This document shows, piece by piece, positions 22,620-28,244 of a DNA stretch of 28,244 bases. Positions within the stretch are counted from its first letter, which is position 1. Each line of letters opens with the position of its first letter. The notes beneath the pieces were generated by a model. The model ran no database searches and was not told where the DNA came from. It was given only the letters and a program-made list of their open reading frames with translations. A program made the position numbers and the translations under genes. This DNA comes from Clostridia bacterium (GTDB lineage Bacteria; Bacillota_A; Clostridia; Christensenellales; Aristaeellaceae): positions 1 through 28,244 of the forward strand of contig JAFWQM010000091.1 of the NCBI GenBank assembly GCA_017509065.1, in the 5' to 3' direction.

Positions 22620-24875
22620 CGACGAATTTGCTATTCTGAACTGTCCCGGCGTGATTCCCTCCGTTTTTTTGAAGGTGCGGATCAGCGTATTCTGGTTTTC
22701 AATGCCCACCATCTGCCCGATTTCCCGCAGGGTCAGATCGGTGGTCAGGAGCAGCCGCTTTGCTTCCGCGATCCGGGTATCCGTCAGGTATTTGAGGAAG
22801 CTGGTTCCAGCCACCCGCCTGAACAGCAGGCCGATGTAGCTGGGGGACATGGAAAGCGCTTCGCTGACCGTTTCCAGGGAAATATCGCGGCAGTATTCAT
22901 CCTGAATATATTTTGTCAGTTTTGCGTACTGTTTCTCTTCCTGCGACGAAGCATCGGCGTTTAAGCAGTCCATCACCGAAAAAAGCACCTGGCACAGCCT
23001 TTCCTCCATATGCTGGTCCATGAGCATATCATCCGCCTGGAATCCCGCCTGCTCCAAAAATCCCGCGAATTGATCTTCCGCGCCCGCCTGGCAGGCGACG
23101 CGCCGGGCGGTGAACAGAAGAGCCCGCACCGTGCTGGAACGGGGTATGGAGGTTCCCGTATCCGAAGCGCAGAACGCGTGCAGCGTGGCGGCCGCCTCGT
23201 CTTTCCTGCCGCTGAGCATTTGATTGATCAGCTTTTGTTCCGCGTTCAGCGTATATTCCATATCCGGCACATCCGGGATTTCTTCCGCCAAACACAGGGC
23301 GTTGTCGCCCATCCCGTTTCCGCTGTTGAGCGCCGACATGGCGTCCACCAGCGAATCGGAAGCCCGCTGCATGCCGTATGCCCTGCCGACGCCGATGACG
23401 CAGGGGATGTCCCGGAAGATTTCCTGGCGGACCTGGTTCAGGAAAGCGTAAATGGTTTCGGGGGAGGGGTGCCCGGAATCGAGATTGAACAGCACCAGCA
23501 GCCGTCCGTCCATCCGCTGGGCGCAAAAGACGCGCATGGAGCCCATGTCGTTTTCCGCCGCCAGCGTTTCGATCTGATCGGCGGCGCGGACGCCCGCCGC
23601 TTTCTCCATGTGCTCCAGCGCCCGGGGGTTGATTTCCATCACGGCGATCTGGATCCGATCGTAGGGAAAGCTCACTTGCACCTTGGCCAGGGCCTGGGCG
23701 GCGTCGCCGCGCAAGCGTCCCTCCATCCAGTCGCTGAGGAGACGGTTTTTCAAAAGGCGGTTGATTTCCTGATTGCTCAGGGAGAGCGCGTGGTTTTCAT
23801 CGGAAATCAAATGAATCGCGTCGTCCAGCAGTTTGTATTCGTTGGCTTTTCCTCCGTCGGGAAGGCCGATGCGCAGATCCTTCACGCTCTCCAGCAGTCT
23901 TTCCAAGGGCGTATACAGGCGTTTGCTGACCAGAATGGAACCGATCAGGCCGCCCGCCATGCAAAGGCCCATCACGAGCGTCACGATCCTGCGCAGACGC
24001 ACGGTAGGCCGGAGCAGATCGCGGTAGGGAACGATGGCCATACAGGTAAGCCCGGCTGACGCCGTTTCCTTTGCCAGCACGCCGTATTCCTCGCCATGGA
24101 CGCTGATTTGGTTCTGGGGAGAGGACATATAGAGGCGGCAGACCGCGCTGTACAGATCATCCGCATGGGAAATCACAGGGGTCCCCGACCGGTCGCACAG
24201 CAAAAGGACGCCGTTTTCGCTTTCAGGAAGGCAGGACAGCAAATTTTCCTCCGGCAGATGGAAAAAGGCGTAGCTTTTCCCCAGCGTGCTGTTCAAAGGA
24301 AGACTGCTGATAAAAACCAGCACGTGGTCGTTGCTGATGATCCGTGAAATGGTGGCTTTCCCCACAAAATCGCACAGGGCGATATGATTGGTCTGCCCCC
24401 GGATCTCAAGAACATCCGAAAGCGACAGCCCGTCGATCCGGCTGAAATAATCGTCCGACGGGTAGCTGCTTTCGGCTGTGATCACCATGTCGAGCCCTTC
24501 CGAATAAAAACCGATATCGCTGAGCGTGCTGCTGAAACCCTTCATTTTTTGCAGCAAGTCAATGATGTCTTTTTTCATCAGAATATTTTTTGGCGTTTGT
24601 TCCTTCAAATGCAGATACATTTCCACGCCGCTGTGGTTGCTCAGCTGCCAGGTAAAGGAGCGCATCTGTTCGATTTGCTGGTTCAGCGACATACACGCGC
24701 TGTCCAGCAGGGAAGCATGCTGCTCCCACGCGTCCCGGATGACCTGTTCGGAAACCTGCGTGTAAATGATCCAGCCTGTCGCCAAAGTGGTTACGATCGT
24801 AAAAATCAGCAAAAGAAGCGTCATCTGCACTTGCACTCTATAGCGAGGCAGCCACCGTTTCTGATCTCGTTTCAT
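22599..24875 (-). CDS. Membrane-bound AraC-family sensor-regulator
   Basis: A 758-residue protein. A first membrane segment (about 17-37) and a second (about 296-318) enclose a roughly 255-residue extracellular sensor region, followed by a HAMP-like stretch (SKRLYTPLERLLESVKDL), a central cytoplasmic domain, and a C-terminal AraC-type DNA-binding domain (about 645-748) with two helix-turn-helix motifs; the second contains DLTLREIGQMVGIENQNTLIRTFKK. Such one-protein sensors commonly control adjacent LplB/YtcP/LipO transporters in Firmicutes. ATG 24875 has GGGAGG 5 nt upstream; the in-frame ATG at 24917 does not. It probably senses an extracellular sugar and activates the transporter genes that follow. 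Confidence 0.9.
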   Translation of the reverse strand: MKRDQKRWLPRYRVQVQMTLLLLIFTIVTTLATGWIIYTQVSEQVIRDAWEQHASLLDSACMSLNQQIEQMRSFTWQLSNHSGVEMYLHLKEQTPKNILMKKDIIDLLQKMKGFSSTLSDIGFYSEGLDMVITAESSYPSDDYFSRIDGLSLSDVLEIRGQTNHIALCDFVGKATISRIISNDHVLVFISSLPLNSTLGKSYAFFHLPEENLLSCLPESENGVLLLCDRSGTPVISHADDLYSAVCRLYMSSPQNQISVHGEEYGVLAKETASAGLTCMAIVPYRDLLRPTVRLRRIVTLVMGLCMAGGLIGSILVSKRLYTPLERLLESVKDLRIGLPDGGKANEYKLLDDAIHLISDENHALSLSNQEINRLLKNRLLSDWMEGRLRGDAAQALAKVQVSFPYDRIQIAVMEINPRALEHMEKAAGVRAADQIETLAAENDMGSMRVFCAQRMDGRLLVLFNLDSGHPSPETIYAFLNQVRQEIFRDIPCVIGVGRAYGMQRASDSLVDAMSALNSGNGMGDNALCLAEEIPDVPDMEYTLNAEQKLINQMLSGRKDEAAATLHAFCASDTGTSIPRSSTVRALLFTARRVACQAGAEDQFAGFLEQAGFQADDMLMDQHMEERLCQVLFSVMDCLNADASSQEEKQYAKLTKYIQDEYCRDISLETVSEALSMSPSYIGLLFRRVAGTSFLKYLTDTRIAEAKRLLLTTDLTLREIGQMVGIENQNTLIRTFKKTEGITPGQFRIANSSIHSRNG

Positions 24876-24962
24876 TTGAGCCTCCCAGGGGAAAAAGGCA
24901 AATCCTGTATCATTCAAACCGTATAATCCTGTCGGTTCAGTCGCTGACGACGGAATACTTGG

Positions 24963-24991
24963 ATTATAGCATAAAAACAGCGTTTTGTCAT
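24963..24991 (-). promoter_or_regulatory. Promoter of the AraC-type regulator
   Basis: On the minus strand ATGACA (24991-24986), 17 nt, TATAAT (24968-24963), about 90 nt before the start codon. The esterase gene ends 40 nt upstream without a visible terminator. Confidence 0.7.
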
Positions 24992-25031
24992 TCCTTTTCT
25001 CACGAAACGGAGGGGACTGAAAGTTGCAAGT

Positions 25032-25742
25032 TTAAATGACGCAGGCATCTGAGAGAATGGAAGCAAGTTCAGATTGCTCAAAAGCAGAAGCATAATCCGG
25101 GGCTTGCTCAGCATGGAACAAGTCATTGCGGGCGAAAAAATCCCGCAGCGCCTCTTTTTCGTCCTCCATCACCGCCATTGCTCCCGAAAATGTTGGCTGG
25201 GTAAATTCCTGTGTCCCCTGAATCAACAGGAACGGAATTTTCAGCTCCGTAGCGCTCCGATCCCGCACAGGAATCATCCAACCCATAGCGGAGATACCGG
25301 CCAGCAAGTCTGGATAAGTTGAGACCAATGCGCCTGACAAGGCTCCGCCATTGGAGAAACCGGTCGCATAAATACGACGGGTATTTATGGGATACCTTTC
25401 GATCGCGTCATCAATAACCGTCTTGATATATCCGGTTTCTGACCAAGTTGCATAATCATTGTAGGTGGGAGCAACTACAATGATGTTTTCCTCCGCTGCA
25501 ATGGTGTCCCATCCGTTGCCTGTAACCTCTCCCTGAGGATCACCGGTAGTGCAATTCAGGGCGATCACCAGCGGATAAGACTCTCCATCCTTCAGTATTT
25601 GGGGAAGATATGCGTAAACCGTCCCATGCTGATCCAAAACATAAGTATCCATTCTTGTTTCTTCCGCTATTGCTACGCTAAATGGCTGTACCGCACAGCA
25701 AATCAGCCATGCGGTCAGCAAAACGATGATTCTGTTTTTCAT
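25032..25742 (-). CDS. Exported PHB-depolymerase-like esterase, apparently C-terminally short
   Basis: A 236-residue alpha/beta-hydrolase with a signal peptide (cleavage near VAIAEETR, about residue 26). The nucleophile elbow GFSNGG is at 128-133, and NCTTGDP near 63-69 may form the oxyanion region. Relatives (LpqC/PHB depolymerase type esterases) usually run to about 300 residues with an Asp in a HG..D..VP segment and a late His; here that position reads LIQGTQEFTQP, and no convincing catalytic His follows. It may be a shortened or degenerated enzyme. The start is one base after the stop of the cyclophilin-like gene and lacks its own ribosome site, so it relies on coupled translation. Confidence 0.78.
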   Translation of the reverse strand: MKNRIIVLLTAWLICCAVQPFSVAIAEETRMDTYVLDQHGTVYAYLPQILKDGESYPLVIALNCTTGDPQGEVTGNGWDTIAAEENIIVVAPTYNDYATWSETGYIKTVIDDAIERYPINTRRIYATGFSNGGALSGALVSTYPDLLAGISAMGWMIPVRDRSATELKIPFLLIQGTQEFTQPTFSGAMAVMEDEKEALRDFFARNDLFHAEQAPDYASAFEQSELASILSDACVI

Positions 25743-25743
25743 G

Positions 25744-26622
25744 TTATTGCACCGAGAGGGTGATGGTCACATCGCCGTTGCTCAGGAGCGTCCGCATTTC
25801 CTCGGGGGTCTTGTCAGTGATGTGTCCCAGCCGGGTATAGGCCCAGGAGTTGCTGCCGTAGAACACCACCAGCTGATTGCTGGAATACAGCACGATGTCT
25901 CCGGAAGAAGTGCTGGTCTGCACATCACTGCTGGGCAGGCGCTGGCCGATGGAGCCTACCTGTTCAAAGCCGCCGTACATGGACATCTGAATGGTCAGGT
26001 CGTTCGCTGCCAGTTCCTTCAGCGCGGAAACGGATTCGTTGTCTTCCCAGGCCACGGTGACCGGAGTATCGTTGATCTTCATCTGCATCATGGGTTCCTC
26101 CTCCTCTTCGCTTCCGTCAAGCTCGATCAGCACGTCATAGCTTCCGTTCAGAGCCGCGATGTCCGACAGCGGGCAGGTGATCACGCCGATATTCACCTGA
26201 CTGCCGTAGATCTCGGATTCGTCCTGATCCTCAAACAGGATCGTAAAGTAAGGCGCGTCGGTGGCGTAGTCGATATCGCCGTTCAGCCAGCCGTAATGCT
26301 CTTCTTCCTCATTGTAGGGCAGGTCTTCAGTCACGCCGCAGAAGTCATGGGAATAGCGGCTCATGTGCTGGATGTAGGGCAGCTTGGCGATCAGCGCCTG
26401 GGCGGTTTCGCTGTCGTTCAGCACACCGGGGATCACAGTGTCGCCAAAGTGCAGCAGGATTTTCGTGCCGTTCTCCGGCGGCAGGCGGGTCGGCATGGTG
26501 GGATCCTCGGTCTGCATCTGTGCCCCGTCCTTTGCCACACGCTTTCCGCTTTCTGCACAAGTAGTCATGCACACAGACAGCATCATCAGAATCGCCAGCA
26601 GGATCATCATGGTACGCTTCAT
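25744..26622 (-). CDS. Exported tandem cyclophilin-like domain protein
   Basis: A 292-residue exported protein. After the signal peptide (MKRTMMILLAILMMLSVCMTTCAES; possible but non-canonical lipobox at the second Cys) come two cyclophilin-like domains (PF18050 type). The first (about 52-165) reads TKILLHFGDTVIPGVLNDSETAQAL... with the GDIDYATDAPYFTILFEDQ signature; the second (about 180-292) repeats it as MKINDTPVTVAWEDNESVSALKEL...GDIVLYSSNQLVVFYGSNSWAYTRLGHI. This fold, present in many Clostridia next to or fused with flavodoxins, lacks proven isomerase activity. AGGAGG lies 8 nt before the ATG and overlaps the stop of the flavodoxin gene. Confidence 0.85.
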   Translation of the reverse strand: MKRTMMILLAILMMLSVCMTTCAESGKRVAKDGAQMQTEDPTMPTRLPPENGTKILLHFGDTVIPGVLNDSETAQALIAKLPYIQHMSRYSHDFCGVTEDLPYNEEEEHYGWLNGDIDYATDAPYFTILFEDQDESEIYGSQVNIGVITCPLSDIAALNGSYDVLIELDGSEEEEEPMMQMKINDTPVTVAWEDNESVSALKELAANDLTIQMSMYGGFEQVGSIGQRLPSSDVQTSTSSGDIVLYSSNQLVVFYGSNSWAYTRLGHITDKTPEEMRTLLSNGDVTITLSVQ

Positions 26623-26635
26623 TTTAATTTCCTCC

Positions 26636-27343
26636 TCATTTTATCGTGCTTCGCACATATTCTCTCACTTCAGTTTCAGAGCTGCCGGGGTCAAATCCGG
26701 AAACCGCCACGCCTCGAACCACGGTGGCGTTCGGCTGCAACTGTTGAATCTTCTCCACGGTATCCGCAAAGCGGCTGCCACAGTGGGTGGTCATGACATA
26801 AACCGTTTTACCGGAGAGATCGGTTTCCTCCAGAAAAGCCCGCAGGGGTGTGCATACGGTGTAATGCCAGATGGGAGCAACCAGCCATACTGTGTCATAT
26901 CCGCTGACATCCTCCAGATGAGAAGCCAGCGCCAGATCCACGTGATCGATATCCTGGCCTTCGCCTACCTGCACGGTCTGATCATAATCCGAAGGGTAGG
27001 TATATGCGGTCTGGATTTGGAACACATCCGCTTTAGTTTCCTCAGTGATCCAGCCGGCGATCATCTGGGCATTGCCGACCAGTGCGCCATCTTTGCCGCG
27101 GTTCAGGGTCGCACTGGAAACTACATCCACATCCGGATCAAACACGGTATTCCCGACCCGTGAGAACCAGACGACCAGTGTTCTGTGATTCTCTCCGGGG
27201 ATCAGGCCGACAGGCTCCGCGGCCTGCGGGATATAATCTGCATACCGGGTGTAGTTACTGATCTCATCGTCACATTCCGCAAATGCGCCTGTCTGGAGTA
27301 TTGCCAGCATCGCTGTCACCAGAATTGCGATCCATCTTTTCAA
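26636..27343 (-). CDS. Exported flavodoxin-like protein
   Basis: A 235-residue flavodoxin of the Flavodoxin_4 type. TLVVWFSRVGNT forms the FMN phosphate loop, followed by the long insertion common in this group, YDTVWLVAPIWHYTVCTPLRAFLEE (central strand and FMN contact) and TVYVMTTHCGS. Unlike ordinary flavodoxins it carries a signal peptide (MKRWIAILVTAMLAILQTGAFAE). The start is TTG 27343: AGGAGG lies 7 nt upstream, and the codon overlaps the stop of the preceding small gene (TTGA). The frame is open further upstream to 27505 but only as a shadow of that gene. Export of an FMN electron carrier implies an extracytoplasmic redox task. Confidence 0.86.
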   Translation of the reverse strand: MKRWIAILVTAMLAILQTGAFAECDDEISNYTRYADYIPQAAEPVGLIPGENHRTLVVWFSRVGNTVFDPDVDVVSSATLNRGKDGALVGNAQMIAGWITEETKADVFQIQTAYTYPSDYDQTVQVGEGQDIDHVDLALASHLEDVSGYDTVWLVAPIWHYTVCTPLRAFLEETDLSGKTVYVMTTHCGSRFADTVEKIQQLQPNATVVRGVAVSGFDPGSSETEVREYVRSTIK

Positions 27344-27588
27344 TGCTTTCCCTCCTCTGCCGAAGAACCGTTTGTTTTTACGGTCCAGACCAAATAATCC
27401 AGGAGGTCCAGCTTCTTCTGTTCTGTATGAATCCTCTCCAGCAAGAGGCGGCGGTAATCCGCAAGCAGCCGCAGCTGTTCCTTCTGACGCCCGGAGCTCT
27501 GGCACGCTTCAAACTGTTTGATCAGTTCTTTGTTACAGCCCGCGTCCGCCAGGCATTCATAAACCTGCTCCTCGCTCATGGCAATCAC
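27340..27588 (-). CDS. Small helical protein heading the flavodoxin operon
   Basis: An 82-residue protein, strongly helical and charged. It has two cysteines (ECLADAGCNKELI), a LRLLADYRRLLLERIHTEQKKLDLLDYLVW core that resembles a helical hairpin or coiled coil, and a polar tail. Proteins of this shape occur in Clostridia next to MerR/LysR-controlled redox operons, but I know of no assigned role. The start is GTG 27588, 7 nt after GGAGG. It is the first gene of the operon, transcribed divergently from the LysR gene. Confidence 0.75.
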   Translation of the reverse strand: MIAMSEEQVYECLADAGCNKELIKQFEACQSSGRQKEQLRLLADYRRLLLERIHTEQKKLDLLDYLVWTVKTNGSSAEEGKH

Positions 27589-27608
27589 ATGCCCACCTCC
27601 CAGATCAT

Positions 27609-27637
27609 ATTATAAAGAACACCATTCAAGATAGCAA
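27609..27637 (-). promoter_or_regulatory. Promoter of the flavodoxin operon
   Basis: On the minus strand TTGCTA (27637-27632), 17 nt, TATAAT (27614-27609), 20 nt before the GTG start of the small protein. Confidence 0.7.
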
Positions 27638-27669
27638 ATACTTAAAAGATAATATGATTTTTGCTTATC
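27630..27669. promoter_or_regulatory. Candidate LysR operator shared by divergent promoters
   Basis: GATAGCAAA (27630-27638) and TTTGCTTATC (27660-27669) form an imperfect inverted repeat. One arm covers the -35 box of the flavodoxin operon and the other that of the LysR gene. LysR regulators typically bind such sites between their own gene and a divergent target. Confidence 0.45.
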
Positions 27670-27693
27670 AGGCAATAATAAATGTGGTATGAT
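27665..27693 (+). promoter_or_regulatory. Promoter of the LysR gene
   Basis: TTATCA (27665-27670), 17 nt, TATGAT (27688-27693) with TGGTATGAT resembling an extended -10. Confidence 0.5.
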
Positions 27694-27711
27694 GAAATGG
27701 GAGGGATGTAT

Positions 27712-28244
27712 ATGGAACTGAGGGTGCTCAATTATTTTCTGACGGTAGCGCGGGAAGGCGGACTGACCGGAGCCAGCGAAGTACTGCACGTTACGCAGCC
27801 CACCATGTCCCGGCAGATCCAGGAGCTGGAGGAGGAACTGGGGCAGAAACTGTTTATCCGCACGACCCGCTCCATGGTGCTGACGCCGGAGGGCATGCTG
27901 CTCCGCAAGCGTGCCGAAGAAATCCTGGAGATGGCGGAACGGACGAAAGCGGAGTTTTCCTCCATGGGCACCGCCGTGGCCGGGGATGTTTTCGTCGGCA
28001 GCGGTGAAACCTTCGCATTGAAAAAAGTGACTGACCTGATGGCACAGATCAGGGAGGATCATCCGGGCATCCGTTTCCAGATCTACAGCGGCAACGCGGA
28101 AGATGTGATGGAACGGCTGGAAAGGGGCTTGCTCGACTTCGGCGTTCTGGTGGAACCGGCGGATGTGTCTCGCTACAACAGCCTTCGGCTTCCCGCAAAA
28201 GACACCTGGGGCCTGGTCTTGCGCCGGGATCATCCGCTTGCTCA
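27712..28244 (+). CDS. LysR family transcriptional regulator (3' end cut by the window)
   Basis: The first 177 residues are present and the frame is open at the window end. The N-terminal winged helix-turn-helix is typical: MELRVLNYFLTVAREGGLTGASEVLHVTQPTMSRQI followed by ELEEELGQKLFIR and LTPEGMLLRKRAEEIL. The start of the LysR substrate domain follows (GDVFVGSGETF, LERGLLDFGVLVEP). ATG 27712 is chosen because GGGAGGG ends 6 nt upstream; the in-frame ATG at 27706 is too close to it. It is divergent from the small-protein/flavodoxin/cyclophilin/esterase operon, which it most likely controls. Confidence 0.93.
   Translation, partial: MELRVLNYFLTVAREGGLTGASEVLHVTQPTMSRQIQELEEELGQKLFIRTTRSMVLTPEGMLLRKRAEEILEMAERTKAEFSSMGTAVAGDVFVGSGETFALKKVTDLMAQIREDHPGIRFQIYSGNAEDVMERLERGLLDFGVLVEPADVSRYNSLRLPAKDTWGLVLRRDHPLA

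Noticed and set aside
23010..24059. 349-codon plus-strand frame opposite the AraC-type regulator
   Set aside because: Antisense shadow with no recognisable domain; the regulator frame is complete with its helix-turn-helix motifs.
25726..27163. Plus-strand frames of 356 and 259 codons opposite the cyclophilin-like and flavodoxin genes
   Set aside because: They overlap well-supported minus-strand genes, have no ribosome binding sites and give low-complexity His/Gln-rich products.

Overview
The window looks like a chromosomal piece of an uncultured, GC-rich (roughly 55%) Gram-positive anaerobe of the Clostridia (Bacillota), probably from a gut or rumen. The pointers are a T-box leader on ileS, AGGAGG-type ribosome binding sites with several TTG/GTG starts, LplB/YtcP/LipO-type sugar transporters, a Firmicutes-type tyrosine kinase/LCP module and the C_GCAxxG_C_C redox family. 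No rRNA, tRNA, CRISPR array, transposase or phage gene was seen. The order assignment (Christensenellales/Oscillospirales-like) is a guess.

Layout. 1-1200 (+): the end of a strongly codon-biased unidentified gene, a terminator, a small inverted-repeat element, then a two-gene unit (C_GCAxxG_C_C protein and Dabb protein). 1327-4797 (+): a surface-polysaccharide control module of LCP ligase, unknown exported protein, Wzz/YveK-like chain-length protein and BY-kinase, with strong hairpins inside it but no glycosyltransferases. 5074-6500 (+): a YgjV-type membrane protein and an SRAP-domain DNA-repair protein. 6597-10012 (-): ileS with a complete Ile-specific T-box leader (specifier ATC, T-box, terminator). 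The leader shows that the real ileS start is a TTG codon at 9725. 10129-11244 (+): an exported protein ending in an SH3-like domain. 11353-14369 (+): a TrpXYZ-like ABC importer behind a roughly 280-nt leader that contains a 55-codon ORF and two hairpin/U-tract elements, so it looks attenuated.

14423-24991 (-): one large gene block. It runs from a membrane-bound AraC-type regulator through LplB permease, YtcP permease, binding protein, a 270-nt array of perfect palindromes, then a second LplB permease, YtcP permease, binding protein, and finally a PHP-domain phosphoesterase. No ATPase or catabolic enzyme is encoded, so a shared ATPase elsewhere is expected.

25032-28244: a LysR gene (+, cut by the window end) faces an operon (-) of an 82-residue helical protein, an exported flavodoxin, an exported tandem cyclophilin-like protein and an exported, apparently shortened PHB-depolymerase-like esterase. 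A near-palindrome touches the -35 boxes of both divergent promoters. This exported flavodoxin/cyclophilin-like unit, the palindrome array and the importer leader are the best candidates for something not yet described.
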